Shown here: piece after piece, positions 34,347 through 42,628 of the stretch
Numbering within the stretch: position 1 is the first letter of the stretch
How the letters are laid out: every line of letters starts with the position of its first letter
From: an uncultured Stenotrophomonas sp.
GTDB lineage: Bacteria; Pseudomonadota; Gammaproteobacteria; Xanthomonadales; Xanthomonadaceae
NCBI GenBank assembly: GCA_913775725.1
Contig: CAJYNG010000021.1
Span: forward strand, 248,001-312,000
DNA length: 64,000 nt
Reading direction: 5' to 3'
The notes under the pieces: model-generated
Told to the model about the DNA's origin: nothing
The model's input: only the letters and a program-made list of their open reading frames with translations
The model's database searches: none
Translations under genes and position numbers: made by a program

Positions 34347-35336
34347 TTACACCGTGACCACCACCTTGCCGATCTGCTCGTTCGATTCCAGGTAACGGTG
34401 TGCTTCCTGGATCTGCGCAAACGGGAACACCTTGGCAATTTTCGGCGCCAGCGTGCCCTTGTCCAGGCCATCGACGATGAATGCCTTGGCACGGGCCAAC
34501 GCGGCATCGTCGGAGACGATTTCCGAGTACAGATAGCCCTTCAGCGTCAGCGACTTGCCCAGCACGTTGAACAACGGGAACGGCGTGGGTTCGCTGCTCA
34601 GCGCACCGTATTCCAGCAGGATGCCGCCACGCGCCATCGCTTCGGTCAGCGGAACGAACTGCGGGCCACCGATTGGATCGAACACCACGCGGGCACCGGC
34701 ACCGCCGGTGATGCGTGCCACTTCGGCCACCAGATCCTGCTCCTGGGTGGCGATGACGTGGGCGGCACCGGCATCGAGCAACGCCTGGCGCTTGCCCGGG
34801 CCACGGGTGACCGCGATCGGCGTGGCGCCCACCGCGTTGGCGATCTGGATCGCGGCCAGGCCGACGCTGCTGCTGGCGGCGGTGATGATGACGAAATCCC
34901 CGGCGGCCAGATGAGCCTGTTCCAGCAGCGCGCCCCAGGCGGTGACGTACTGCATCCACACCGCGGCGGCCGTTTCAAAGTCCAGCGCCTGCGGGTGCTT
35001 GACCACCAGTCGCGCGGGCACGTTGGCCAGCTCGCCATAGGTGCCCCAGCGCGCGATGTCCAGCGGCGGTATCACGCTGACCGCATCGCCTGCAGCGAAG
35101 CCGCTCACCGCACTGCCGATGGCTTCGACCACGCCGGCCGCTTCGTAGCCCAGCCGGCTGGGGAACTGCGCTTCCTGCAGGTAGGCGCCGTTGCGGAACA
35201 TCACCTCGGCGCGGTTCAGGCCGATCGCCTTGACCCGGATCTGGACTTCGTCGGCGGCGGGGGTGGGAACGTCGATATCGTCGATGCGCAGCACATCGGC
35301 GGTGCCATATTCGTGGATGCGGACAACCTGGCTCAT
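34347..35336 (-). CDS. Zinc-independent MDR family alcohol/quinone oxidoreductase
   Basis: 329-aa medium-chain reductase/dehydrogenase. N-terminal GroES-like domain (QVVRIHEYGTADVLRIDDID, then GLNRAEVMFRNGAYLQEAQ, SRLGYEAAGVVEAIGSAV), then the Rossmann domain with ITAASSSVGLAAIQIANAVG. The zinc-ligand cysteines of classical alcohol dehydrogenases are missing, which points to the NADPH:quinone reductase branch. Transcribed divergently from a LysR gene 121 nt away, which is its likely regulator. Substrate unknown. Confidence 0.88.
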   Translation of the reverse strand: MSQVVRIHEYGTADVLRIDDIDVPTPAADEVQIRVKAIGLNRAEVMFRNGAYLQEAQFPSRLGYEAAGVVEAIGSAVSGFAAGDAVSVIPPLDIARWGTYGELANVPARLVVKHPQALDFETAAAVWMQYVTAWGALLEQAHLAAGDFVIITAASSSVGLAAIQIANAVGATPIAVTRGPGKRQALLDAGAAHVIATQEQDLVAEVARITGGAGARVVFDPIGGPQFVPLTEAMARGGILLEYGALSSEPTPFPLFNVLGKSLTLKGYLYSEIVSDDAALARAKAFIVDGLDKGTLAPKIAKVFPFAQIQEAHRYLESNEQIGKVVVTV

Positions 35337-35409
35337 GGGGGGGGCTCCGAGGAAGGGCCGACGAGGGCGCCGGCGAAAGGGTGAGCGCTACTGTGCGCGT
35401 AGTCTGCAA

Positions 35410-35430
35410 CCAGAATAAGGGGTAATCTGG
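35410..35430. promoter_or_regulatory. Candidate LysR operator between oxidoreductase and lysR
   Basis: Inverted repeat CCAGA-N11-TCTGG in the divergent gap, the size and placement expected for a LysR-type regulator site. Confidence 0.5.
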
Positions 35431-35457
35431 CGTTTCATTGGAAAGAAATTTTTTGCA

Positions 35458-36363
35458 ATGGACCTGATCGTTCCCCTGCGGACCTTCGCCAAGGTGGCCG
35501 AGGCCGGCTCATTCGCCGCCGCTGCCCAGGCATTGGACTTGTCGCCGCAGCTGGTCGGCAAGCACATCCAGGCGCTGGAGCAGCATCTGGGCGTGCGCCT
35601 GCTCAACCGCACCACGCGAAAGCAGAGCCTGACCGACTTCGGCCAGGCCTACCTGGCGCGGGCGCGGGTGATCCTGGAGGAAGTGGAGGGCGCCGAGCAA
35701 TTGGCGGAAGTGGCGCGTGGACGGCCGATGGGGCGCCTGCGCATCAGCGCGCCGGTCACCTTCGGCGTGCACGCGCTCGGCCCGGCGGTGGTGGCTTACA
35801 TGCGGCAGTACCCGGATGTGCAGGTCGATCTGAACCTGTCCAACAGCCTGGTGGACATCGTCGAGGACGGCTACGACCTGGTGTTCCGTACCGGTGACCT
35901 GGCCGACAGCGGGCTGGTGGCACGGCGGCTGGGGCCGTATCCGCTGGTCCTGTGTGCCTCGCCGGACTATCTGGCTTCGCGCCCGGCCATCACCCATCCC
36001 AATGACCTGAGCCGGCACGAGTGCCTGGGCTTCGCGCATTCGATCATCCGCACGCGCTGGAGTTTCCGCGATGCCGACGGCAGCGTGCTGACCGTGCCGG
36101 TGTCCAGCCGCTTCATGGTCAACCAGGCCGAGCCGCTGCTGACAGCGGCCGTGGGTGGTCTGGGGTTGATCCTGCAGCCCTACGAAATGCTTGCCGCTGC
36201 GCTGGTGCGTGGTGAACTGGTGGAAGTGCTGCCGGGCCATGTGCCGGTATCGACGTGGATCAACCTGGTATACCCGCGCGATCGCCAGCTGACCCCCAAG
36301 CTGCGCAGCTTCCTGGACTTCTGCGTGGCGCGTTTCACTGAGCAGTCGATGGCACGGCGATAG
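35458..36363 (+). CDS. LysR family transcriptional regulator
   Basis: 301 aa. Winged helix-turn-helix at residues ~4-62 (VAEAGSFAAAAQALDLSPQL), then a type 2 periplasmic-binding-like effector domain (RLRISAPVTFGVHALGPAVV, YDLVFRTGDLADSGLVARRL). It belongs to the large CrgA/AaeR-like subgroup usually found divergent to an oxidoreductase, as here. A likely activator or repressor of the adjacent MDR gene, probably responding to an aromatic or quinone compound. The effector is unknown. Confidence 0.9.
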   Translation: MDLIVPLRTFAKVAEAGSFAAAAQALDLSPQLVGKHIQALEQHLGVRLLNRTTRKQSLTDFGQAYLARARVILEEVEGAEQLAEVARGRPMGRLRISAPVTFGVHALGPAVVAYMRQYPDVQVDLNLSNSLVDIVEDGYDLVFRTGDLADSGLVARRLGPYPLVLCASPDYLASRPAITHPNDLSRHECLGFAHSIIRTRWSFRDADGSVLTVPVSSRFMVNQAEPLLTAAVGGLGLILQPYEMLAAALVRGELVEVLPGHVPVSTWINLVYPRDRQLTPKLRSFLDFCVARFTEQSMARR

Positions 36364-36414
36364 CGTGGCATCGATCAGTATTACCGTGTTCCCATGCGAA
36401 GGACTCGCCCCGTG

Positions 36415-36915
36415 ATGTCTCTCCCGTTACCGCAACATGCTGCCCGCTTCCTGCTGCTGGCGTCCTTTTCCAGCGCCAGCGTGCTTGCGCAGCAGACGCC
36501 TGCGCAGGCGTTGGCCGAGTGGGAGGTGCAAGGGCGTGCGGACGGCCTGGCGCGACCTGATACTGAATGCCAGGATTTCCTGCAGGCGATGGGCCGGAAG
36601 CCTCCGGGACTGCAGTATGTAGGTTGCAGCCAGGACGACGCGTCCTACATCAAACCCATGGAAGCCCACTATCGTGTTTCAGGTGCCCAGGCGGCGCAGG
36701 TCGAAGCCTATCTGCACAGGGCATTCGGCCTGCCTGCATTGCGCTACGTCTGTTGTGGTTGGAGCAACGGCGCACCCTATTACTGGCGCGAAGGTCCGGA
36801 TGCGGTGCGGTATCAGATCGGCATGGGGGTGGATTCGCTGCCGTACGAACGGGGCGAATGGCAGCGCATCGAGGCATTCAACGTCACCGTCGAGGTGTTG
36901 CGGCAGAGTCCCTAG
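36415..36915 (+). CDS. Exported hypothetical protein, possibly DUF4952
   Basis: About 166 aa with a signal peptide (FLLLASFSSASVLA-QQ). The mature part has CQDFLQAMGRKPPGLQYVGC, which resembles the DUF4952 pattern, followed by MEAHYRVSGAQAAQVEAYLH and YVCCGWSNGAPYYWREG. At least four cysteines suggest disulfides. The ATG at 36415 (with GAAGGA 11 nt ahead) or the in-frame ATG at 36394 may be the start. Function unknown. Followed by a serine hydrolase gene after 64 nt. Confidence 0.75.
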   Translation: MSLPLPQHAARFLLLASFSSASVLAQQTPAQALAEWEVQGRADGLARPDTECQDFLQAMGRKPPGLQYVGCSQDDASYIKPMEAHYRVSGAQAAQVEAYLHRAFGLPALRYVCCGWSNGAPYYWREGPDAVRYQIGMGVDSLPYERGEWQRIEAFNVTVEVLRQSP

Positions 36916-36979
36916 CGTGGATGCGGCGGGCCGATCCATCGTCTAGGATGCGCCCAGGGATACCCGCAAAGGAATTGCC

Positions 36980-38410
36980 ATGAAGGCTGTTGGACGCCTG
37001 TTTCTCTGCAATGCGCTGGCCTGTTTGGTCCTGGTTGCCACATCGGCGTTCCTGGCAGTTGGCGCAGCATCTTCCGAGCGCGAACATCCGCGTGCGCAGG
37101 ATGCCATCGATGACTGGCTTGCGGCGTTCAATGCAGGCAGCCTCGAGGGGTTGCAGGCATTTGCCGACAGATATGCCAAGCAGGAGGGCAGCACTCCCAA
37201 GGACTATCTCGAGTTCCGCGAGAGCACCGGCCCGCTGAGCGTGCTGGAAACACTCGAACGCGCGCCCAGCCAGGCGAAGCTGCTGGTAATGGGCCAGCTG
37301 AGCGAACGTGCGATGTGGGTGACGGCGGTCATGGACCCGGCCAACCCGTCGCACGTGAAGCAGTTCCAGATCGAGGGCACTGAAACGCCGGACAGGTACA
37401 AGCCGGAACGGGTTGCTTTGCCTGCGCTGATGGCCGATGCCACAGCAAAACTGGAGGCGCTGCGGGCACAGGACGCGCTGTCCGGTGCATTGCAGGTGGC
37501 ACAGAACGGCAAGGTGCTGCTGGACTGGCGCGGTGGCGAGGCCGATCGCACCGGTGGCATTCCAGTGGGCGTGGATACGCAGTTCCGCCTTGCGTCCTCC
37601 AACAAGATGTTCACTGCAGTGGCCATCCTGCAGCTGGTGCAGGAGGGCAAGCTCAGCCTTGATGACACGATAGGCAAGTGCCTGCCGGACTATCCGAACA
37701 GGGCGGTCGACAACAGCGTGACCGTACGCCATCTGCTGTCACATACCAGCGGTCTGGGTGATTTCTTCGGCGACGACTTCGAGCAGTATTCCGCGTCGTT
37801 GAAGACGCTGGATGACTACGTGCAGCGCTTTGCCAAGGATGCGCCGCAGTTCACACCGGGCAGCCAGGACAGTTACTCGAACTATGGCTTCATCGTATTG
37901 GGGCGCATCATCGAAGCGGTTTCGGGGCAGTCGTACTACGCCTATGTGGAAGAGCACATCCTGCGCCCGGCGGGCATGACCGGCACCGGCTTCGAGCCGG
38001 AAACAGTGAACGTCCCGCAGCGAGCCGTCGCCTACACGAAGAAGGATGGGCAATGGGTCCGTGAAACGAAGTCGCTGCCCTGGCGCGGCATGTCAGCCGG
38101 GGGTGGCTACAGCACGGTGGGCGACATGGTGAAGTTCGCCGGGGCATTGCGCAATGGAAAGCTGGTCTCACCTGCATTGCTGCAGCAGGCCACCACGGCG
38201 CAGAACCACAAGGGCTGGTATGGATTCGGCTTCGTGGTGCAGGGCGAGGGCAGGGAACACCAGTATGGCCACGAAGGCGGTGCGCCCGGATCGAACAGTG
38301 CCATCGTGGTGATGCCCGCACAGGGCTATGTGATCGTTGGCCTGGCCAATGTCGATCCGGATGCGATCGGCAACGTGGTCAACTACATCGCGCGTAGAGT
38401 GCCGCTGTGA
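36980..38410 (+). CDS. Exported serine hydrolase, beta-lactamase (class C/EstB) fold
   Basis: 476 aa with N-terminal signal peptide (LACLVLVATSAFLAVGAASS). A ~130-residue N-terminal extension precedes the serine-hydrolase domain. Catalytic motifs of the class C/D-Ala-D-Ala peptidase fold are seen: SxxK in LASSNKMFTAVAIL, YxN in SYSNYGFIVLG, and HEGG in GHEGGAPGSNS in place of the KTG triad. This combination is common in esterases and peptidases of the family, so it should not be read as a beta-lactamase resistance gene. Substrate unknown. Confidence 0.85.
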   Translation: MKAVGRLFLCNALACLVLVATSAFLAVGAASSEREHPRAQDAIDDWLAAFNAGSLEGLQAFADRYAKQEGSTPKDYLEFRESTGPLSVLETLERAPSQAKLLVMGQLSERAMWVTAVMDPANPSHVKQFQIEGTETPDRYKPERVALPALMADATAKLEALRAQDALSGALQVAQNGKVLLDWRGGEADRTGGIPVGVDTQFRLASSNKMFTAVAILQLVQEGKLSLDDTIGKCLPDYPNRAVDNSVTVRHLLSHTSGLGDFFGDDFEQYSASLKTLDDYVQRFAKDAPQFTPGSQDSYSNYGFIVLGRIIEAVSGQSYYAYVEEHILRPAGMTGTGFEPETVNVPQRAVAYTKKDGQWVRETKSLPWRGMSAGGGYSTVGDMVKFAGALRNGKLVSPALLQQATTAQNHKGWYGFGFVVQGEGREHQYGHEGGAPGSNSAIVVMPAQGYVIVGLANVDPDAIGNVVNYIARRVPL

Positions 38411-38426
38411 ACGCGGCAGGTGCGGG

Positions 38427-38819
38427 TCATTCCGGTACCCGCACCATCCTCGTCATCAAGTGTTCCACCACACCCGCCGGGTCGGCCGTGCGGCCCACAT
38501 GCGTGCTCGACATCTGCACGACCGAACTGCGCTTGGCGGTGAGGAAGTGGAAGCGCGCACGCGCGGGCAGCTGCGCGATTGGTCCGGCGCTGGCGTCGCC
38601 GCGGCAGATGGCCACGATCGCATCCAGCCACGGCTGCAGCGCCTCCTGGTCCAGCGCCGGCGCGAAGGCGCGCAGGCGCGCAGGATCGATCTCGATGGCC
38701 GCCTCCAGATGACGCGCACCAGGACAGGAGACGATCACCCCGACGTTGATGAACTCCTCGCGTTCCACCCGCGGTACCACGCGGATGACCGCATAGTCAT
38801 ACGTGTGCAGCGTGGGCAC
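38427..38819 (-). CDS. DUF3037 domain protein
   Basis: 130 aa with GTG start at 38819. Recognised by HTYDYAVIRVVPRVEREEFI and FINVGVIVSCP, the DUF3037 hallmark. The start lies 23 nt inside the end of the preceding HipA-like kinase gene, so the two are coupled. This pairing of a HipA-like kinase with DUF3037 recurs in many genomes, to my knowledge, and suggests the two proteins act together; its biochemical role is not established. The ATG at 38846 is an alternative start but gives an Arg/Cys-rich unnatural N-terminus. Confidence 0.8.
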   Translation of the reverse strand: MPTLHTYDYAVIRVVPRVEREEFINVGVIVSCPGARHLEAAIEIDPARLRAFAPALDQEALQPWLDAIVAICRGDASAGPIAQLPARARFHFLTAKRSSVVQMSSTHVGRTADPAGVVEHLMTRMVRVPE

Positions 38820-39573
38820 GGATGGCCTCCTGCACGAACACCGCACGCACTTTCAGGCGATGCTTGAGATAGTCGATGTAGCCTTGGCGATAGGCCTGCG
38901 GACTGTCGAATGCCGGCTCGTTGACCAGCCAGCTGTCCGGCACCAGGCCGACGATGCGCTCGATCTCGGCATCGGTCAGGCGCGCGGCCAGTTCGGCATC
39001 CACCTCGGCGATGCGGCTGGCGAACGACAGCAGCACGTGGTCGCGGATCAGCACGAACGGCTTTTCGCAGGCATCGCCGGCGTTGGCCCAATCGTGATGG
39101 AAGTACATGGCCGCACCGTGATCGATCAGGTACAGCTTTCGATGCCACACCATCAGGTTCGGATTGCGCGTGGTGCGATCGACATTGCTGGTGAACGCAT
39201 CGAACCAGACGATGCGCGAGGCCAGGTCGGCATCCACCGGCATCGCCGCCGGGTCGTAATTGATCGCGCCGGGCAGGTAGTCCAGGCCCAGGTTCAGACC
39301 CTCGCTGGCGCGGATCAGCTCCTGGATCTCCGGGTCCGGTTCGGTGCGGGCGAACTCGCGGTCCAGTTCCACGAACAGGATCTCTGGAATCGGCAGGCCC
39401 AGCGTGCGCGCCATCTCGCCGGCGATCAGCTCGGCGATCAGCGCCTTCGGGCCCTGGCCGGCGCCACGGAACTTCAGCACGGCCATGCCGTCGTCGTCGG
39501 TCTCGACCACGGCCGGCAGGGAGCCACCTTCCCGCAAGGGAGTGATGTAACGGAGGGCATGTACGGTGCGCAT
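38797..39573 (-). CDS. HipA-like Ser/Thr kinase family protein
   Basis: 258 aa. The kinase-fold landmarks are intact: GAGQGPKALIAELIAGEMA (phosphate-binding and lysine region), the catalytic loop DAFTSNVDRTTRNPNLMVW and the metal-binding LIDHGAAMYF. It lacks the N-terminal HipA subdomain and no hipB-like antitoxin gene is present, so it is not a standard HipBA toxin-antitoxin pair. The next gene, DUF3037, overlaps its 3' end. It starts 70 nt after the XVIPCD effector gene on the same strand. Confidence 0.83.
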   Translation of the reverse strand: MRTVHALRYITPLREGGSLPAVVETDDDGMAVLKFRGAGQGPKALIAELIAGEMARTLGLPIPEILFVELDREFARTEPDPEIQELIRASEGLNLGLDYLPGAINYDPAAMPVDADLASRIVWFDAFTSNVDRTTRNPNLMVWHRKLYLIDHGAAMYFHHDWANAGDACEKPFVLIRDHVLLSFASRIAEVDAELAARLTDAEIERIVGLVPDSWLVNEPAFDSPQAYRQGYIDYLKHRLKVRAVFVQEAIRAHAAHV

Positions 39574-39643
39574 GCGCGCATTCTAGCGTGCTGCCGGGAC
39601 GGGAGCGCCGGGCGATGCCGCGGCGGCTCCCTGCCATCTGCCC

Positions 39644-41071
39644 TCAGTGTGACAACGCACTACGCTGGTGTTCCTGCACCTGCGTGCGGGTCTGCTCCTG
39701 CGAGGCCTGATCGGCCTGTCGCTGGTTGACCACGGCAAGCGTATCCAGGCTGTCCTGCACCGGGCGTTGCGCGGCCTCGGCGGTGGGCGATGACGCGCGC
39801 AGCGAGGCCGGATCATCCAGCGGTCCTTTCACCACGAAGATGTTCTGCGCCGCGCCTGCACCCTCGGTCTGGCGGCTGAGCACCACATGGTCGACCCGGT
39901 CCAGCCCGTTTTCGCGGGCCAGCACCAGCAGGCTGGCGCTCAGGCGCTCGCTGGACGCATCGAAACTGCGTCCGTTGGCAGCATCCAGCGCCGCTACCTT
40001 GCCGCGGATCTGCTCGTGCAGGGAACGGTCACGGCCTTCCGCAAGTGGCAACGCCATTGCATCACTTGCAGAGGCCTGTCGTGCGGTGATGGGGACGTGT
40101 GTATGCGTGCCTTCGGTGTGGTCGAAATAATGCAGCGTCGACGGCGAGGTGCTGGTATCGAAGTAGGGCTGGCGCGGGGGCGAGCCCTCGCCGAGGTTGA
40201 GCCCGTTCTGCTCCAGCAGGCGCTCGTCCAGGCCCAGCTTCTTCATGTTCACTTCCATCCGGCTGACGCCGTCGGGCGCTGGATTCGCGGCCTCGTATCC
40301 GCTGGCCAGTTCGATCGCCTGGACGCCGTAGAAATTCTGGTAGTCCGAATTCCCATGATGGCCCAGGCCGGTGCTGACGCCCTGGTCGTAATAGTGCTTG
40401 GCCATTCCCTCGATGTTGGCTGCGGTGGGGGAGATGGTCAGGTCCGCATTGAGGGTCAGCTCCGGGTGCGGTGCATAGGTGATCGGCGGGCCGGGTCGCG
40501 ACTGGATGACGTCTGTCGAGCGGGTGCTGGCTTCATACAGGTCGCGCAGGGTGGCGTCCGGGTTGCTGGCACGTACCTGGCTGACCAGCGCATTCCAGCC
40601 TGCGATGTTCGAAGAGGCCTCATCGCGGCGGTTGGCCGCGAGCAGGGTGCCGATCGCCTCGGTGTAATCATGGCTGGTGGTACGGCCTGCGATCTGCTCC
40701 ACGTCGGCATCGAACTGCACATAGGCACGCTCGACATCAGCATCGTTGAAGCCGTGCTGGATCTCGTGACCGAGCACAAAGGTGACCTCGGCCGCGTCGA
40801 ACCTGTCCGGCGCCGCCGGGGTCGACAAGCTGCTGGCGGGCAGGTTGATGGATTTCGTGCCGGTCTCGTAGGTACCACCCGCATTGCTTGTGGCGGGCAA
40901 CAGTTCGAAGCGTTCCAGATAGCCTGCCGCGATGGCGGCGTCCACCTGTTTTGCCAGTACAGGCGAACCCGCGATGACGCTGCGCAGGTTGCCGACCTGG
41001 TCGCTGGTGACGTCGGGCTTGCCGGCGAACTCGCCCAGCAGGCGTTCCGTTTCTGCGGAAAGGGTCGTCAT
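39644..41071 (-). CDS. Type IV secretion antibacterial effector with XVIPCD tail and HExxH domain
   Basis: 475 aa. The C-terminal part (~345-460) has XVIPCD features, the signal that directs effectors to the bacteria-killing VirB/D4 system of Xanthomonadales: LHEQIRGKVAALD, GLDRVDHVVLS (389-399), FVVKGPLDDPAS (412-423), SLDTLAVVNQ and a Gln-rich tail. The N-terminal domain holds HEIQH (102-106) within VTFVLGHEIQHGFN, a zincin-type metallopeptidase motif; E151 in NRRDEASSN could be the third ligand. No signal peptide. ATG 41071 has AAGGGGAG ahead. The gene follows, by 12 nt, a periplasmic-type small gene, the expected order for immunity then effector. Confidence 0.85.
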   Translation of the reverse strand: MTTLSAETERLLGEFAGKPDVTSDQVGNLRSVIAGSPVLAKQVDAAIAAGYLERFELLPATSNAGGTYETGTKSINLPASSLSTPAAPDRFDAAEVTFVLGHEIQHGFNDADVERAYVQFDADVEQIAGRTTSHDYTEAIGTLLAANRRDEASSNIAGWNALVSQVRASNPDATLRDLYEASTRSTDVIQSRPGPPITYAPHPELTLNADLTISPTAANIEGMAKHYYDQGVSTGLGHHGNSDYQNFYGVQAIELASGYEAANPAPDGVSRMEVNMKKLGLDERLLEQNGLNLGEGSPPRQPYFDTSTSPSTLHYFDHTEGTHTHVPITARQASASDAMALPLAEGRDRSLHEQIRGKVAALDAANGRSFDASSERLSASLLVLARENGLDRVDHVVLSRQTEGAGAAQNIFVVKGPLDDPASLRASSPTAEAAQRPVQDSLDTLAVVNQRQADQASQEQTRTQVQEHQRSALSH

Positions 41072-41083
41072 TGATGGCTCCCC

Positions 41084-41701
41084 TTACTGCACGGTGACAA
41101 GACGCACGCAGGCATGCATGGCGTCGCCGAGGGCGTGGGGGTTCTCGGGCATCGTGTCGACCTTGATGCTCAGCTGCGGTCGATCGAAGCGGTCGTAGAT
41201 CACCCGGCCGTGTTCGCCGCGCACCGTCTCGCGCTTGAAGCCGGCGGCATCCAGTGCCGATGCGAAGTGGTTGAAGTCGACCTGGCAGATCGCCGCAGCC
41301 GAGGCCTTGCGGTCGCTGCTGGTATCGATGAAGTTCAGGTCCAATCGCGCACCCGCTGCACCACCCTGCTTCACTTCCAGGCCATAGCCCCATTCCGGCG
41401 TCAGCGTGCCGCCATAGCCGAAGTGGCCGGGGCCGAAGGTCTGCGCCGGTGCCTGCATTGCGGCGGACAGGCGTTCGGCGGTCAGCTCGCGCGTGGACGT
41501 CGTTGCCTTGATCAGGTCCAGCAGGCGCGACAACAGTTGCTCGGCATTGAGCGGGGAGGGCGAAGTGGTCTCGGATGCGGCGGGGGCCATGGTGTCGGTT
41601 CCTTGAGAAGTCGGCGTGCGGTCGGCGGCATGTGCGCTGGTGCAGAGCGTGGTCACAGACAATGCGATGGTCCACGGTCGTATGAATGCGTACCGGGGCA
41701 T
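41084..41701 (-). CDS. Probable periplasmic immunity protein (X-Tfi) for the adjacent effector
   Basis: 205 aa. The Sec signal peptide covers residues 1-25 (FIRPWTIALSVTTLC, cleavage after SAHA). The mature part starts with a Ser/Thr/Pro linker and continues with LNAEQLLSRLLDLIKATTST and GHFGYGGTLTPEWGYGLEVK. I recognise no named domain, which is usual for immunity proteins. ATG 41701 has AAGGAA 6 nt upstream; the open frame to 41851 lacks a signal. Position 12 nt upstream of the effector and export to the periplasm, where such effectors act, support the immunity role. This is inferred from context only. Confidence 0.65.
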   Translation of the reverse strand: MPRYAFIRPWTIALSVTTLCTSAHAADRTPTSQGTDTMAPAASETTSPSPLNAEQLLSRLLDLIKATTSTRELTAERLSAAMQAPAQTFGPGHFGYGGTLTPEWGYGLEVKQGGAAGARLDLNFIDTSSDRKASAAAICQVDFNHFASALDAAGFKRETVRGEHGRVIYDRFDRPQLSIKVDTMPENPHALGDAMHACVRLVTVQ

Positions 41702-42131
41702 ATGCGTTCCTTGCAGATTGAAGGCTGACCCTAGGGCCAGCCGGATGAAGCAGAGGTTAAGTGCAGTCGAGGCGTGGTCTTCACTCCGCCCTTCCCGTTG
41801 TGGTGGCAGCATCGGTTCCCAAGCAGCATCCACCCTGGGTGTGACCTTCAACAGGAGGCTGTCATGCCGCTACTGCGCAGCTGTCACGTTTCATCCCGCA
41901 TGCTCTGCACCGCGTGGTGTTGAACCCGGTCTGATACGGCCACCTTGCCGGCACGGATGGCCGCCACCCGCAATACCTGCCACCTTTCACGCATCGCAGA
42001 TCCGGCGCTGTCCTGCCGGTGCTGCGATCCAGGCATGTGCGCCTCCAGATTGCCCCTGTGTTGCCGCTGGCATTCCAGGTGCGGGAGAGCGCCATCTCCA
42101 TGATGTTCCTGCAGGCTTTGGAGGTGTACCA
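41702..42131. other. 430-nt gap between immunity gene and a divergent small gene
   Basis: No gene with good support. A 19-codon frame at 41864-41923 on the plus strand has an AGGAGG site 5 nt ahead (MPLLRSCHVSSRMLCTAWC); it may be a leader peptide or chance. The rest looks like decayed or regulatory DNA, with no repeat or tRNA. Confidence 0.4.
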
Positions 42132-42461
42132 ATGAGCGACGAATACGATGGAACGCTGCCGCCCCTGGACGATGCCAAGGTTGAGGAAATGATCGGCAAG
42201 CTGGTGCTGGTCGGTGTGACCCGCTATGGCGGCGATGGCCAGGTAAAGGGGCTGGAGCAGTACGCAGGCACGGTGTTGCGCATCAGCGCCGACGAGGGCG
42301 TGGTGCTGGCCGATGAGAATGATGGCCACGAGCGCTATCTGCCGCCGATGCTGGACCAGTACCAGCCAGCCGAGCCCGGGGAGTACCGCATGCACACCAG
42401 TGGCATGATCGTGGTCGACCCCGACTACCTGGCCACCTGGGACCTGCACGCGCAGCAGTAG
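42132..42461 (+). CDS. Conserved hypothetical protein, 109 aa
   Basis: Cytosolic protein with no signal peptide, starting MSDEYDGTLPPLDDAKVEEM. The sequence GKLVLVGVTRYGGDGQVKGL then EQYAGTVLRISADEGVVLAD suggests a small beta-barrel fold. Its strong ribosome binding site (GGAGGTG, 5 nt from ATG) and regular codon use support expression. I recall similar short proteins as widespread but uncharacterised in proteobacteria. The TAG stop codon (42459-42461) is part of the GTAG head of a SMAG palindrome. Confidence 0.8.
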   Translation: MSDEYDGTLPPLDDAKVEEMIGKLVLVGVTRYGGDGQVKGLEQYAGTVLRISADEGVVLADENDGHERYLPPMLDQYQPAEPGEYRMHTSGMIVVDPDYLATWDLHAQQ

Positions 42462-42480
42462 TGCCAGTCCAGGCCTGGCA
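42458..42480. repeat. SMAG/REP palindrome supplying a stop codon
   Basis: GTAGTGCCAGTCCAGGCCTG followed by GCA; the first four bases include the TAG stop of the 109-aa gene. Confidence 0.65.
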
Positions 42481-42628
42481 GGTGCCGGCAGTTCCCCGGC
42501 ACCTCCCGGGGCTGCACTTTGCCCCATCCGGCCACTAGCCCTTCCGGCCCATTCACGACAACCCCTGCGGTGCTAGATTCGGGTCCATGCCCGATTCCGG
42601 GCGCCCATTCACACCCCAGGGGATAAGG

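Noticed and set aside
38797-39573. HipBA toxin-antitoxin system
   Set aside because: There is no HipB-like helix-turn-helix gene beside the kinase and its N-terminal HipA subdomain is missing.
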